A stretch of 64,000 nt of DNA, taken from contig JAFRAT010000009.1 in the NCBI GenBank assembly GCA_017405305.1, forward strand, positions 247,378 to 311,377, read 5' to 3'. Position numbers and translations under genes: made by a program. The notes beneath the pieces are model-generated. The model was not told the DNA's origin and did no database searches. It worked only from the letters and a program-made list of their open reading frames with translations. Origin of the DNA: Aeriscardovia sp. (lineage in GTDB: Bacteria; Actinomycetota; Actinomycetes; Actinomycetales; Bifidobacteriaceae). Positions 26,230-35,074 of the stretch are shown here, one piece after another. The stretch's first letter is position 1; each line of letters begins with the position of its first letter.

Positions 26230-26795
26230 CATGTTTCGTTCCTCTTCCATCGCTAGGCCAGTGCGATGATCACCACCACGCTGACTTCTCCTGCGCCAGT
26301 TCCGCCACGTCCGCTCACCATCCATGGCGGCGGCAACCGTTCCGAGCGCCGCCGCGATCCTCCGATCCCGCTAACGGCAGAGCTGCCTCCACGTCTGTCC
26401 GCTTCACCATTACTGATAGAACGAGCACGAACGCCGCACGCAACCGGAACGCCCGCAAGCTCCCTCGACACCTTCGGACTCGACCCGTTCCCGCCGAACA
26501 CACGCGGAAAACCGCCGACGGCACTGTCGCCCTGGAATCCTTTCCTGGCGCAGACCAAAGGCGCGTCATGCCCCAACACCGGACCGTCGAATCCACCGCC
26601 GAGCGCCCGCAGAAACACGTCATCGCCGCCGTCGCAGCCTGACCTGTTCCCCTCTGCGCTGACCCGCTTCCCCACGGGGACGTGTTTCCCGTACCCTGGA
26701 ACAGGTCCACCGCCGGGACGCGTGCCGGGAGGCCCACGCCGCGCGGCGAATCCGCTGTCGTTTCCTGTCATCATCCGCCACCAGAAAGGCCAATC
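26230..26795. other. 566-base interval without a supported gene
   Basis: The interval between the tRNA terminator and the rhodanese gene has open frames on both strands (for example from 26266 plus and 26936 minus). Their products are Pro/Arg/Thr-rich low-complexity sequence without start signals, as expected from GC content. The rhodanese promoter probably lies here. Confidence 0.6.
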
Positions 26796-27122
26796 ATGGG
26801 CTATCGCACCATTTCGCCGCAGCAAGCGAAAAAGATCATGGACTCCGGCACACCGTGCACCATTCTCGACGTGCGCTCGCAAATCGAGTACCGCTCGGGC
26901 CACATCAAGAACGCCGTCAACATTCCTGTCGGCCACGTCGACAGCAAGGCCGCCTCGCAGCTGCCTGACAAGTCCGCGAAGATCCTCGTGTACTGCCAGA
27001 GCGGTGCCCGCGCGGCGATGGTCTCCCGAATCCTAGGTGACATGGGCTATACGGATATCGAGTTTTTCGGTGGTATCAACGACTGGCCGTACGAGGTTGA
27101 GAAGAACGCTCTTTTCCGCTGA
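26796..27122 (+). CDS. Rhodanese-like domain protein
   Basis: This is a single-domain rhodanese of 108 residues, probably a sulfurtransferase or persulfide carrier in the cytoplasm. The active-site loop CQSGAR begins with the catalytic Cys67. The CH2A and CH2B-like motifs (LDVRSQIEYRSGHIKNAVNIP in part; GGINDW) are intact. The ATG at 26796 follows AAAGG by seven bases. dinB starts 40 bases later on the same strand but appears to have its own promoter. The physiological partner is unknown. Confidence 0.9.
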   Translation: MGYRTISPQQAKKIMDSGTPCTILDVRSQIEYRSGHIKNAVNIPVGHVDSKAASQLPDKSAKILVYCQSGARAAMVSRILGDMGYTDIEFFGGINDWPYEVEKNALFR

Positions 27123-27162
27123 TTCCGTCCACCCCTGGTTCCGGCAGCCGTACGATGAAGGC

Positions 27163-28509
27163 ATGAGCACTTCTCCGCGGTCCCTTGACGTCAAGCGGGA
27201 CTGGGGGCATGACGAGACCGGCTGCACCATCCTGCACGTCGATATGGATGCTTTCTTCGCGTCCTGCGAGATCGCGCGGCATCCGGAACTGGCGGGCAGG
27301 CCGGTCATCGTCGGCACCGGCGCGCGGGCCGTCGTTTCCACAGCCAGTTACGAGGCACGGAGATTCGGCGTCCACTCGGCGCAACCGATCGCCATGGCTC
27401 GCCGTCTCTGTCACCAGGGCGTGTTCCTGCCGATAGACCATGCGTACTATTCCTCGGTGTCACGCCGGATCCTCGGCGTCCTGCGCAGCGTCACCGACCG
27501 CGTTGAGCAAGTCTCCATCGACGAGGCTTTTCTCGATGTCTCCACCGCACTGCTACGCTGGAAACGACCCACAGTCATCGGCGCTTGGCTGCGCCGAGAG
27601 ATCAGCACGCGCTTCCATGTCACCTGTTCCGTCGGCGTGGCATCAAACATGCTTATCGCCAAGCTCGCTTCGACGAACGCCAAGCCGGACGGCCTGCTGC
27701 TCGTGCCGCGGGCGCGCCAGGCGGAGTTCATCCAGATGCTGCCGCTGCGGTCCATCCCGGGCGTCGGACCGGCGACCGCGAGCGCCTTCGAACGGTGGGG
27801 TGTGATGAACGTCGCGCAATTGGCGCGTCTACCAGAACGCAGCATCCTCGAGGTAGTTCACTCGCTCTCTGTCGCGCACACCTTGTTTCTGGCCGCGCGG
27901 GGCGAAAGCAGCAGACAGGTGAATCCGTGGGCGCCTGAAAAGTCGATCGGTGCCGAACGCACCTTCGCGTGCGATACTTCCGACCGCGAGCGCATCCGCG
28001 AACTGCTGTGCCGTTGCAGCGACGAGACCGCCACCCGCCTGCGTGCCCATGGCCTCGTAGCCCGGACTGTTACTCTCAAACTGCGCTTCGCCGACCTGCG
28101 CTATGTCACGCGTTCGATCACGTCCCGCCTGCCGTTCGACTCCGCTGCCGCCATCCGCGCCCTTGCCTACCCGCTGCTCGATGGCCTGCTCGCCCAGCAT
28201 GCCGACACCGTGCGCCTGGCCGGCCTCAGCGTTTCCCGTCTCAGCGATCGCGCTGCTACTACTATCCAACCGGAACTGGAGTTGAACGCAGCGTCGGAGA
28301 CGGCCATGGCATCGAAGCAACCGGCAACGACGCCACTAGCAGCAACGACCAGCGCGATGGCGACCACGGCGACGCGCACGTCTCATTCGTGCATTGCGGC
28401 GCAAGAAAAAGCCGAGCGCGCGTTGGACGGCATTCGTTCCAAATACGGACAACGTTCTGTGCGTCTCGGCTTCTATGATTCCGAATTCCGCGATTCGAAA
28501 AACGGCTGA
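27163..28509 (+). CDS. dinB: DNA polymerase IV (Y family)
   Basis: The protein has 448 residues and is a translesion polymerase for damaged templates. The metal-binding motifs are HVDMDAFF (Asp27) and SIDEAF (Asp120, Glu121), followed by VGVASNMLIAKLAS, the helix-hairpin-helix region IPGVGPATA, and the little-finger domain. The C-terminus has an Ala/Thr-rich linker (about residues 365-405), with possible clamp-binding candidates QPELEL or QRSVRLGF. The ATG at 27163 lies 6 bases after a TACGAT box (27151-27156) with no convincing ribosome site, a leaderless architecture. The upstream extension to 27037 lies inside the rhodanese gene. No SOS box was recognised. Confidence 0.95.
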   Translation: MSTSPRSLDVKRDWGHDETGCTILHVDMDAFFASCEIARHPELAGRPVIVGTGARAVVSTASYEARRFGVHSAQPIAMARRLCHQGVFLPIDHAYYSSVSRRILGVLRSVTDRVEQVSIDEAFLDVSTALLRWKRPTVIGAWLRREISTRFHVTCSVGVASNMLIAKLASTNAKPDGLLLVPRARQAEFIQMLPLRSIPGVGPATASAFERWGVMNVAQLARLPERSILEVVHSLSVAHTLFLAARGESSRQVNPWAPEKSIGAERTFACDTSDRERIRELLCRCSDETATRLRAHGLVARTVTLKLRFADLRYVTRSITSRLPFDSAAAIRALAYPLLDGLLAQHADTVRLAGLSVSRLSDRAATTIQPELELNAASETAMASKQPATTPLAATTSAMATTATRTSHSCIAAQEKAERALDGIRSKYGQRSVRLGFYDSEFRDSKNG

Positions 28510-28603
28510 ATTGCGTTCGCCCTGCTCATGCTAGGCCGCGGTCACTAGCTGTCAGCGCTGCAGTCGCCAGGAATCACCACGGACTGCGCCCGCCTCACGG
28601 CTT

Positions 28604-28927
28604 TCACGCTTGCGCGCGCTTGGACAGCGCGGCTACCCGCGGCTCGTCGTGGTCGAGCGTGCCATAGTCCATGGCCCCGCCTGGGTCTCCGATCTCCTGG
28701 AAGTACTGGTCAGCGGCGTCCTTGTACCACAGCCAGTCGTCTGGCAAGTCCTCCTCGTAGAAAATCGCTTCGACCGGGCAGACCGGCTCGCAGGCGCCGC
28801 AGTCCACGCACTCGTTCGGGTCGATGTACAGCGTCCTTGGCCCTTCGTAGATGCAGTCGACCGGACATTCGTCCACGCATGCCTTGTCCTTGACATCGAC
28901 ACATGGCTCAGCAATCACATACGCCAT
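28604..28927 (-). CDS. fdxA: Seven-iron ferredoxin
   Basis: This is a small cytoplasmic electron carrier of 107 residues. Cysteines sit at 9, 17, 21, 25, 40, 43, 46 and 50, matching the seven-iron pattern: 9, 17 and 50 for a 3Fe-4S cluster and 21, 40, 43 and 46 for a 4Fe-4S cluster. The acidic C-terminal extension (LPDDWLWYKDAADQYF) is characteristic of FdxA. The ATG at 28927 follows AGGAG. It is 48 bases downstream of murB... read on the minus strand, so it may share that transcript. The convergent dinB gene ends 94 bases away. Confidence 0.95.
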   Translation of the reverse strand: MAYVIAEPCVDVKDKACVDECPVDCIYEGPRTLYIDPNECVDCGACEPVCPVEAIFYEEDLPDDWLWYKDAADQYFQEIGDPGGAMDYGTLDHDEPRVAALSKRAQA

Positions 28928-28975
28928 TCTTCGTTGCTCCTGTTTTCTGTTCCGTTCCTGCTGCCGCGATTCCGC

Positions 28976-30232
28976 TCACTCGTCCACGTACCCGTCCGCT
29001 GGACGGGACTCCCATCCCAGGTCGATGCCAATCGTCACTGGCTCCGGCACAAGCTTGACGCCGAACGCTTGGAACACGCCTTGCTGCACGGTCTTCGCCA
29101 GTCTGGCGATGTCCTGCGCGGATGCCTGCCCGCGGTTCGTCAGCGCGAGCGTGTGCACCGTCGAGAGCGACGCTGTCGCGTCCGGCGCATCGTCCAGCGG
29201 ATAACCGCGGTGGAAGCCGGCGTGGTCGATGAGCCACGCCGCCGACGTCTTGACGCCTTCCCCGCCATCAGGCAGCACGGCCGAGAACCTCGGCGCGTCC
29301 TCCGGCAGCGCGGCCGCAGCGGACACGTCCAGGATCGGGTTGGTGAAGAAGCTGCCACAGCTCCAGCGGTCGCGAATGCCGGAGATGGTCGTCGGTGGCA
29401 GGCTGCCTTCGCCACCGACATCGCCCCGCCGCGGCGCAGAAGATGCAGTGCCCGCCATCCATGGGTTGGCATACCGGGCCGGGTCTTCGAGCATCTGCTT
29501 CTCGGCGCGGATGCGCAGCACCATCGTGCGGATCTGGTCGATGTTCATATGCGCGCCCACCTCAACGCCTAGCGCGGACGCCAACTGCGCGTAGCCGACC
29601 ACGCCGGAGACGGCGCGGTGCAATCCGAACGTCACTGATAGCACGATGTACCGCGGCGACGGGAAGTAGGAGTCCGACGGCACGGCCGGCGCGTCATACA
29701 TGCTTTGCTTGAGCGCGGACGTGCGGTAGCCGAACCTCATCTGTTGCGGTGCCAGCTCGACGCAGCTCGCCGTCTCGCGATCCCAGGCCTCTACGCTCAG
29801 AACGGACGTAGCGACTTCCTGGCCATAGGCGCCGATGTTCTGCACAACAGATGCGCCGACCGTCCCCGGCACGCCCGACAGCCCCTCGACGCCTTCGTAC
29901 CCATGCTGCACGCAATAAGCCACGAAATCGTCCCAGTGGACGCCCGCATCCGCCGAGATGCGCACGAGACGGCCGTCTTCCTGCTTCTGCTTGGCAGTCA
30001 GCGGCTGCACCGCGATAGTGCGTCGCGCGTCGCGCACGACGACGCCGTCGAAATCCTCGTCCGACGCCAGCAGGTTGGATCCGCCGCCGAGGACGCACAG
30101 CGGCCGGCCCGCGTCGTCGGCCGTCATGACGGCGGCAATGAAGTCGTCGCGCGTCTCCGGTTGGATGAAGTCGGCGATCTGTCCGCCGACGCCGATGGTC
30201 GTCACATCTGCGAAACATGGACGTGCAGTCAT
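28976..30232 (-). CDS. murB: UDP-N-acetylenolpyruvoylglucosamine reductase
   Basis: This FAD-dependent enzyme makes UDP-MurNAc in the cytoplasmic steps of peptidoglycan synthesis. It has 418 residues, longer than the usual 300-360. Visible motifs are GGGSNLLASDEDF in the FAD fold, GLSGVPGTVGASVVQNIGAYG for flavin and substrate binding, and SCGSFFTNP with the catalytic Ser. An insert of about 40 residues lies before this last motif (ANPWMAGTASSAPRRGD). The ATG at 30232 follows AAGGAGG. The product acts downstream of GlmM in the same pathway. Confidence 0.96.
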   Translation of the reverse strand: MTARPCFADVTTIGVGGQIADFIQPETRDDFIAAVMTADDAGRPLCVLGGGSNLLASDEDFDGVVVRDARRTIAVQPLTAKQKQEDGRLVRISADAGVHWDDFVAYCVQHGYEGVEGLSGVPGTVGASVVQNIGAYGQEVATSVLSVEAWDRETASCVELAPQQMRFGYRTSALKQSMYDAPAVPSDSYFPSPRYIVLSVTFGLHRAVSGVVGYAQLASALGVEVGAHMNIDQIRTMVLRIRAEKQMLEDPARYANPWMAGTASSAPRRGDVGGEGSLPPTTISGIRDRWSCGSFFTNPILDVSAAAALPEDAPRFSAVLPDGGEGVKTSAAWLIDHAGFHRGYPLDDAPDATASLSTVHTLALTNRGQASAQDIARLAKTVQQGVFQAFGVKLVPEPVTIGIDLGWESRPADGYVDE

Positions 30233-30394
30233 TGGTTCCTCCTTGCGCGACTCCCGCGGGTGGTCCCTCCGCTTTTCGGCGACTTGCGCGGGACCGGCCG
30301 CAGCAACATCGATCAGGGTTCAGATCCGATAACGGTTCACTACCAAGATGCGGCTCGGCAATCGGACGTCACTTGGCGGAAAGGCCCGGAATAA

Positions 30395-30421
30395 CAAAAA
30401 GACCCGGCAGAAACCGGGCCT
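30395..30421 (-). terminator. Terminator of the tRNA-rpmG unit
   Basis: On the minus strand an 8-bp stem (30414-30421 with 30400-30407, one G-U pair) and a 6-base loop are followed by TTTTTG. It lies 17 bases after the rpmG stop and upstream of murB. Confidence 0.9.
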
Positions 30422-30437
30422 CCACGACGCGCTTCGC

Positions 30438-30605
30438 TCAGCGGGTCTCGCGGTGAAGAGTCATCTTGCCGCAGCGCGGGCAAAACTTCTTGAGTTCAAG
30501 ACGATCCGGAGTGTTGCGACGATTCTTAGTGGTGATATAGTTGCGTTCCTTGCACACGGTGCACGCCATCGTGATACCCGGACGGATGTCGGTGCTCTTT
30601 GCCAT
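30438..30605 (-). CDS. rpmG: 50S ribosomal protein L33, zinc-binding type
   Basis: This short protein of 55 residues was found by translating the stretch directly. It begins [10 protein letters not shown] and has two CxxC pairs (CTVCK and CPRCG), so it is the zinc-binding form. The typical [19 protein letters not shown] core is present. The ATG at 30605 follows AGAGGTG. It lies 48 bases after the tRNA-Met gene on the same strand and has its own terminator, so it is the last gene of a tRNA-Tyr/Thr/Met-rpmG transcript. Confidence 0.97.
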   Translation of the reverse strand: MAKSTDIRPGITMACTVCKERNYITTKNRRNTPDRLELKKFCPRCGKMTLHRETR

Positions 30606-30653
30606 TCTTACACCTCTACTGGTCGTTTTACCGCCGGCATCTCCGGCATTTTG

Positions 30654-30727
30654 TAGCGGGAGAGAGACTCGGACTCTCGACCTTACGATTATGAGTCGTA
30701 CGCTCTAGCCAGCTGAGCTACCCCGCC
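30654..30727 (-). tRNA. tRNA-Met (CAT), elongator
   Basis: The 74-base gene has a closed acceptor (GGCGGGG with TCCCGCT, including G-U pairs) and anticodon CAT in the loop CTCATAA. The first acceptor base is paired, unlike in initiator tRNA. CCA is not encoded. Confidence 0.93.
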
Positions 30728-30731
30728 ATGG

Positions 30732-30803
30732 AGCCTCGAGTGAGAATCGGACTCACGATCTCCTCCTTACCAAGGAGGTGCTCTACCACTGAGCCATCGA
30801 GGC
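30732..30803 (-). tRNA. tRNA-Thr (GGT)
   Basis: The 72-base gene has acceptor GCCTCGA with TCGAGGC, anticodon loop TTGGTAA and T-loop TTCGATT-type closure (read GTCCGATTCTCAC). It is four bases upstream of tRNA-Met in the same cluster. Confidence 0.93.
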
Positions 30804-30804
30804 G

Positions 30805-30887
30805 TGGCGAGTGTAGGATTCGAACCTACGAAGCACGACGGCGGCTGATTTACAGTCAGCTCCCTTTGACCGCTTGGGAAACTCGCC
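30805..30887 (-). tRNA. tRNA-Tyr (GTA)
   Basis: The 83-base class II tRNA has acceptor GGCGAGT with ACTCGCC, a long variable arm, and anticodon GTA in the loop CTGTAAA. It is the first gene of the minus-strand tRNA-rpmG cluster. The spacer to tRNA-Thr is a single base. Confidence 0.94.
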
Positions 30888-31410
30888 CCATTCCCCTCCG
30901 GAGCCAGGCCCCGAAAAGCAACTGTACAAGTAAACCACGTCTTTTGACTTTTTGCAAACCCTCGCGGAAAGTCGACGCGCCGCGGCTCGCGTCGGCAGGA
31001 GACCTGCCCACACCGTTTTCCTGGAATGCCTGACGTTCCAGCGTTGCGTACCGCTCCCCGCCCCGACGCGGCACCCGCCGGAAACGCCGACGACACGCCA
31101 ACACGCCGCAATCGCTGACAGCGTAGGGCAATGTCCCTGCGAAACGCGGAACTACGACGACAGTCCACGAGCCTCCGGCGGACGCGCCGATCACCGCCCG
31201 AATAACCTCCCCTCCAGCCGCTCGGCGCTGGTATATCCAGCGCCGAGCAACGGGGCGCAGCGCCGCCGTCGCCCGTTCCTTGCTGGAGCGCAGGTACTTT
31301 ATCTTCGGGTATAGAACGCATGGAACGTGCATCGACTTCACAGGAAACCATACAGTTACAGTAATGTTATTTTTAACAAAACTCTCATGAACGAGGAATA
31401 GCGTTAGACT
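30888..31410. other. 523-base interval without a supported gene
   Basis: The interval must carry the promoter of the tRNA-rpmG unit (a TACAGT at about 30921-30926 on the minus strand is a candidate -10). It also carries the promoter of the HTH gene at 31411. Its last 100 bases are distinctly AT-rich. No protein-like frame was found. Confidence 0.55.
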
Positions 31411-31722
31411 ATGTCGACTTACGGAGAGCGTTTCGCTCAGGCGGTCGCTCAACAGCTACGGGCAGAAAAGAACAACCAGGGTCTCACGGAAGAGGAGCTG
31501 GCGAAGAGCCTCGGCATCCATCGCGTGTCCATGTCCCGCTATCTCTCCGGAGTCCGGGCCGTTCCACTCGCCGTTTTCGCCGATACATGCCAGGCGCTGC
31601 ACACCGACGTCCTCGAAGTCATCACTAGGGCGAAAGCCGCTGTCCAAAAAGCCGACAAAGCCGGCGATCCGTCGCTGCTCAAGCCCTCACGCTCACGCAG
31701 TCGTCGCAAGAAGCAAGCCTGA
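31411..31722 (+). CDS. Short XRE-type helix-turn-helix protein
   Basis: The protein has 103 residues. A helix-turn-helix lies at about residues 22-55 (LTEEELAKSLGIHRVSMSRYLSG), followed by a helical segment and a strongly basic tail (SRSRSRRKKQA). Size and fold resemble phage-type repressors. GAGGA lies 15 bases before the ATG, farther than usual, so start and expression are less certain. An AT-rich upstream region (31360-31400) is unlike the surroundings. It sits alone between two tRNA loci, next to a decayed region, which hints at remnant accessory DNA. Confidence 0.75.
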   Translation: MSTYGERFAQAVAQQLRAEKNNQGLTEEELAKSLGIHRVSMSRYLSGVRAVPLAVFADTCQALHTDVLEVITRAKAAVQKADKAGDPSLLKPSRSRSRRKKQA

Positions 31723-31867
31723 ACCGGCGGACGAACGAACGCAGCAGGAAACCGAACGAAGCAGTCGGCGGCGCTGCGCCCCTGGTCCGCTTGGAAAATG
31801 TACCAGCCTTGTGACATACTGGTCCCGTTGCTCTTCGATGAACAGACTATTTGCCGTCGAGCGACAT

Positions 31868-31953
31868 GGTTGAATGTCCGAGCGGTCTAAGGAGCACGCC
31901 TCGAAAGCGTGTGAGGTTTTCAGCCTCCGAGAGTTCGAATCTCTCTTCAACCG
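31868..31953 (+). tRNA. tRNA-Ser (CGA)
   Basis: The 86-base class II tRNA has acceptor GGTTGAA with TTCAACC, anticodon CGA in the loop CTCGAAA, a long variable arm and T-loop TTCGAAT. The discriminator is G. CCA is not encoded. Confidence 0.95.
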
Positions 31954-31959
31954 CCCCAT

Positions 31960-31992
31960 GGGATTCCAAGCGTTTCCTGGAGTCCCTTTTTT
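31960..31992 (+). terminator. Terminator of tRNA-Ser(CGA)
   Basis: A 9-bp stem (31960-31968 with 31978-31986, one G-U pair) and 9-base loop are followed by six T (31987-31992). This is a canonical intrinsic terminator. Confidence 0.92.
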
Positions 31993-33003
31993 CATGCGGT
32001 TCTCCGCCTTTCTTCCGTGCCGTCGCAACAGTTCAGCGCTATTCTTCCGTACTACAAAGCATCGCAAAGGGCTACAAGCGACGACATCGGGAACCCCAGT
32101 TAGCCCCCCCCCGGCGGCGCTCAGAGACTGTAATCGTACGGAGACAAGAAAAGGGCGACGAAAAGCACGGGGATAGGGGATGCGGCAAGCTCGAGAAAAC
32201 GGAACGTCCTGACTCGCCTCCTACACCGTTCCAACAGAAACGACGGCTTGACACGACGCGCCCTGGGCACCCAGCAAAGACGGGAACAGCGTGCGTGCAT
32301 GTTCGCGGCGCTTCATGGAAATCAGCGACACGAAGATTTCAGGGAGCCGGTGCAACGTCGACGTTCCTCCCTACATAGCGCGCATCCTGCGGATGCATTT
32401 GCATGATCACATCGGGGAAGGCGGAGACGCGCTCCTCTTCCCCGGCCGGTTAGGCGAGCCTGACGGCGGTACGGGCCAGGTCAGCGGCGGACTGCCGACG
32501 GTCATCGCCGGCGGATAGCTCCGGAGACTCGATCCCACCTTGTCACCCCCGGCCTTACCATCAACGCCGCCATCAGCGAACATGGAAAGTGCACGGCACC
32601 AGGCCACTTGTCTGCAACCGGTTCTATAGAATCGGCCCTCCCCGCCGAACTCCACTGCCTGCAAGCTCTGTTCCCGTTGCCGTGCCGCGAGAAGCTGCTC
32701 TGTCCACCGCGGAGAACCTTGCCATGACTTCCTCAATCTGAGTCGCCAGTACACGCATCGTCGATTCCGGCAATGCCTGAGCGGAACGCCCAGCTGCAGC
32801 ATGCGCGACCGCATCCTCATACGCGATTCCTCGACGTACACGCTCCGCGGCAACTGCGCGGTCAGAAGGACCACCGTCGCTGGCACCTATGGTGGAACCG
32901 CCATCACTTCCATACGGGTTACGCGAAAAACGGCCAATACTCCGCCAATCGACCACACATGTCTACCGGAGGACACATGGGAACATGAGCACATGGCGAT
33001 AGA
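31993..33003. other. About 1 kb without an intact gene
   Basis: Overlapping minus-strand frames (32407-32886, 32624-32956) switch frame repeatedly, lack ribosome sites and give no recognisable domain. A run of nine C lies at 32104-32112. The stretch looks like decayed coding DNA rather than a regulatory region. Confidence 0.5.
32104..32112. repeat. C9 homopolymer tract
   Basis: Nine consecutive C between TAG and GGCGG. It is not inside any intact gene. Confidence 0.95.
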
Positions 33004-33239
33004 CGCAGGCCGAACGCGTCAAGTTCGTCAACGACTCGCTCGAACCCAAAGCTGCGTCCGGGCAGACCAGCAACGCCAAGGTCGCGATGATGCCGAACCA
33101 GTGAATGCCGCCGAACAAGAGTCACGCCTGCGATTACATCGACCTCTTCGCCTTCATCGCGATATGCCGGAATTTTCCGGTCGACCAAGTTGACAAGTCC
33201 TTCGTGATGGACTGTCTCAAGAGCTGCCCGGCAAACTAG
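33004..33239 (+). pseudogene. Protein-like remnant interrupted by a stop
   Basis: One plus-strand frame reads as natural protein on both sides of an internal TGA at 33102-33104. Before it is AERVKFVNDSLEPKAASGQ and continuing; after it is HACDYIDLFAFIAICR and continuing, to TAG at 33237. No start codon or ribosome site precedes the first part. I do not recognise the family. It may be the 3' end of a lost accessory gene, or chance. Confidence 0.35.
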
Positions 33240-33365
33240 AGACTGTTGAGCAGTTGCCAGACGCGCAACCGCCGGTTCTGCGCTGGCGCAACCGTTCTTA
33301 CCGCCGCCGGCCCCGTTCGTCCATCAGTCCTCCTGCGCTGCCACACCTCCGTGACCGGGTCCGCT

Positions 33366-34235
33366 TTAGTCCAACGTCCTTTTGGCGCGAATGCGCTCGG
33401 CTCGCGCGGCCAGCTCGTCGTCCGCCGGATAGTCCACGCGTTCCAACGTCAGCCCGCGCGAATCGACAGGACCGGTCGCCCCGTCCCGCTGCGGATACGC
33501 CAGCCTCTGCTCGAACCAGTTCACCGACCGTTTCCCCATGCCGACTTGCAGCTGCGCCCGCACCAGTGAGCGCACCATGCTGCGGGCGAAAGCGTCGGCC
33601 ACGATTTCGAACTCCAGCACTCCCGATTCCAGCGACCCGTCGTCAGCGTGGCGGCACCACCGCGCGCTTTTGACGTCCCGGATCGTCGTACCGTTAGGGT
33701 TCGGGATGGCGAAGGACCCGAAATCCTTCAGGCCCGGGACAAGGTCCGCGCATGTCTGCAAAGCCTCGGCATCCAGCACGCAGTCGCAGCGCAGCACGCA
33801 GGAGCGAACCAGCGGATTCAGCGACGTGTACCGGTCCGACACCCGGTACACGTAAGTGCGCTGCTCTGCAGAAAACCGTGCGTCGAAACCGACTGGAGCG
33901 AGGCTCACGCGATGGATGGCGATGTCCGCCGGCACGATGAACCGCAGGCGCTGCTCCAGCGCCGCGACCGGCGGCAGATCCAAGTATCCGACCGTCCGAT
34001 CCAGCACCTCCTCGTCAACGTCAACGTGGCACACTTGTCCCCGCGCGTGGACGCCGGCGTCCGTGCGGCCTGCCACCGTCAGCGAGCATGGCGTGTCGCC
34101 GCGCTTCGGACGGATGTGGAGCACGCGGTCCAGCGCCTCTTCCAGCGTCCCTTGCACCGTGCGCAGGCCAGGCTGCTTCGCCCAGCCGTGGAACTGGCTT
34201 CCGTCGTACGCGCAATCGATTCGCAACCGTGGCAT
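33366..34235 (-). CDS. truA: tRNA pseudouridine(38-40) synthase
   Basis: The enzyme converts uridines 38-40 in the anticodon arm of many tRNAs to pseudouridine. It has 289 residues from the ATG at 34235, behind AAAGGA. YDGSQFHGWAKQ and VQGTLEEAL mark the N-terminus. The catalytic Asp is in AGRTDAGVHARGQ. RSMVRSLV lies in the C-terminal domain. The region before the start (to 34316) is the rplQ terminator and is not coding. It follows rplQ, a common actinobacterial order, but is separated from it by a strong terminator. Confidence 0.95.
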   Translation of the reverse strand: MPRLRIDCAYDGSQFHGWAKQPGLRTVQGTLEEALDRVLHIRPKRGDTPCSLTVAGRTDAGVHARGQVCHVDVDEEVLDRTVGYLDLPPVAALEQRLRFIVPADIAIHRVSLAPVGFDARFSAEQRTYVYRVSDRYTSLNPLVRSCVLRCDCVLDAEALQTCADLVPGLKDFGSFAIPNPNGTTIRDVKSARWCRHADDGSLESGVLEFEIVADAFARSMVRSLVRAQLQVGMGKRSVNWFEQRLAYPQRDGATGPVDSRGLTLERVDYPADDELAARAERIRAKRTLD

Positions 34236-34297
34236 CCGATCCGTCCTTTCCTTTCCCCCGTTCCGTCCTAGCGCGCAAAAAACACAAGATACGCAAA

Positions 34298-34322
34298 GAG
34301 GGGCTGGGAAACCCAACCCCTC
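34298..34322 (-). terminator. Terminator of the alpha operon after rplQ
   Basis: On the minus strand an 11-bp stem (34312-34322 with 34298-34308, one G-U pair) and TTT loop are followed by TTTGCG and a T-rich stretch. It separates rplQ from truA. Confidence 0.9.
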
Positions 34323-34362
34323 CGCGAGTTTAAGCTACCGATGGCCGTTCGCCATCAGAATT

Positions 34363-35001
34363 TCACTTGCTAGCTTTCTTGGCAGCTCTGGCCGCTTCTT
34401 CGGCGACATCGGCTTCCTCTTCAGCTTCCCTGGCCTCGGCCTCGTCCTTCTCGGCTTCAGCTTCGAGGTCCTCGGCAGCCTTGTATTCCTCCGCGGCGGT
34501 CTTCGGATCGGCGTTCACTGCGTCCTTGATCGCTTCGTTGGCGGCACCCTGAGCGACGGCGGCTTCGGAGGCCTTGGCGACTTCCTCTTTCTTCTTCGCT
34601 TCAGCGATCTCCTCGGCTTTTTTGGCATCGGACTTCTTGGAGACTGGCTCGGTCACCAACTCGATGACGGCCATCGGGGCGTTGTCACCCTGACGTGTCA
34701 TCACCTTGATGATGCGAGTGTAGCCGCCTTCGCGCTCGTTCATTTGCTTCGCGATTTCCGTGAACAGCTTATGCGCGACGGACTTGCTGCGGATAACGCG
34801 GGCAACACGACGACGCGCGGACAGATCGTCCTGCTTAGCGAAAGTGATGAGACGCTCGGCCAACGGCTGCAAACGCTTCGCCCTCTTAACGGTCGTTTTG
34901 ATGCGACCATGCTCGAACAGGCTCGTCGCCATGTTCGCGAGCATCAGGCGCTCATGCGCCGGACTGGAGGCCAGACGCGGACCCTGCTTTGGTTGTGGCA
35001 T
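34363..35001 (-). CDS. rplQ: 50S ribosomal protein L17 with long charged tail
   Basis: This large-subunit protein lies near the exit tunnel. Residues 1-120 are the standard L17 fold ([24 protein letters not shown] in part, then [17 protein letters not shown]). About 90 further residues are almost only Ala, Glu, Lys and Asp ([17 protein letters not shown] in part), giving 212 residues against about 125 for short forms. The tail should form a charged helix or stay disordered. The ATG is preceded by AAGGAG within TAAGGAGAAAAA. Actinobacterial L17 proteins often carry such tails. Confidence 0.97.
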   Translation of the reverse strand: MPQPKQGPRLASSPAHERLMLANMATSLFEHGRIKTTVKRAKRLQPLAERLITFAKQDDLSARRRVARVIRSKSVAHKLFTEIAKQMNEREGGYTRIIKVMTRQGDNAPMAVIELVTEPVSKKSDAKKAEEIAEAKKKEEVAKASEAAVAQGAANEAIKDAVNADPKTAAEEYKAAEDLEAEAEKDEAEAREAEEEADVAEEAARAAKKASK

Positions 35002-35021
35002 TTTTTCTCCTTATCGTGTCC

Positions 35022-35056
35022 GGCCCGAGGAGGGCATGCGCCCAACATCTCGGACC
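35022..35056 (-). promoter_or_regulatory. Hairpin in the rpoA-rplQ junction
   Basis: An 8-bp outer stem (35022-35029 with 35049-35056) and an inner GGGC/GCCC pair form a hairpin directly upstream of the rplQ ribosome site. A processing or pausing role is possible; no T-run follows. Confidence 0.5.
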
Positions 35057-35074
35057 GTCATCGACTTTCCCCGC

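Noticed and set aside
26253..27036. Overlapping long frames between tRNA-Ser(GCT) and the rhodanese gene
   Set aside because: Low-complexity products, no ribosome sites, and partial overlap with the rhodanese gene.
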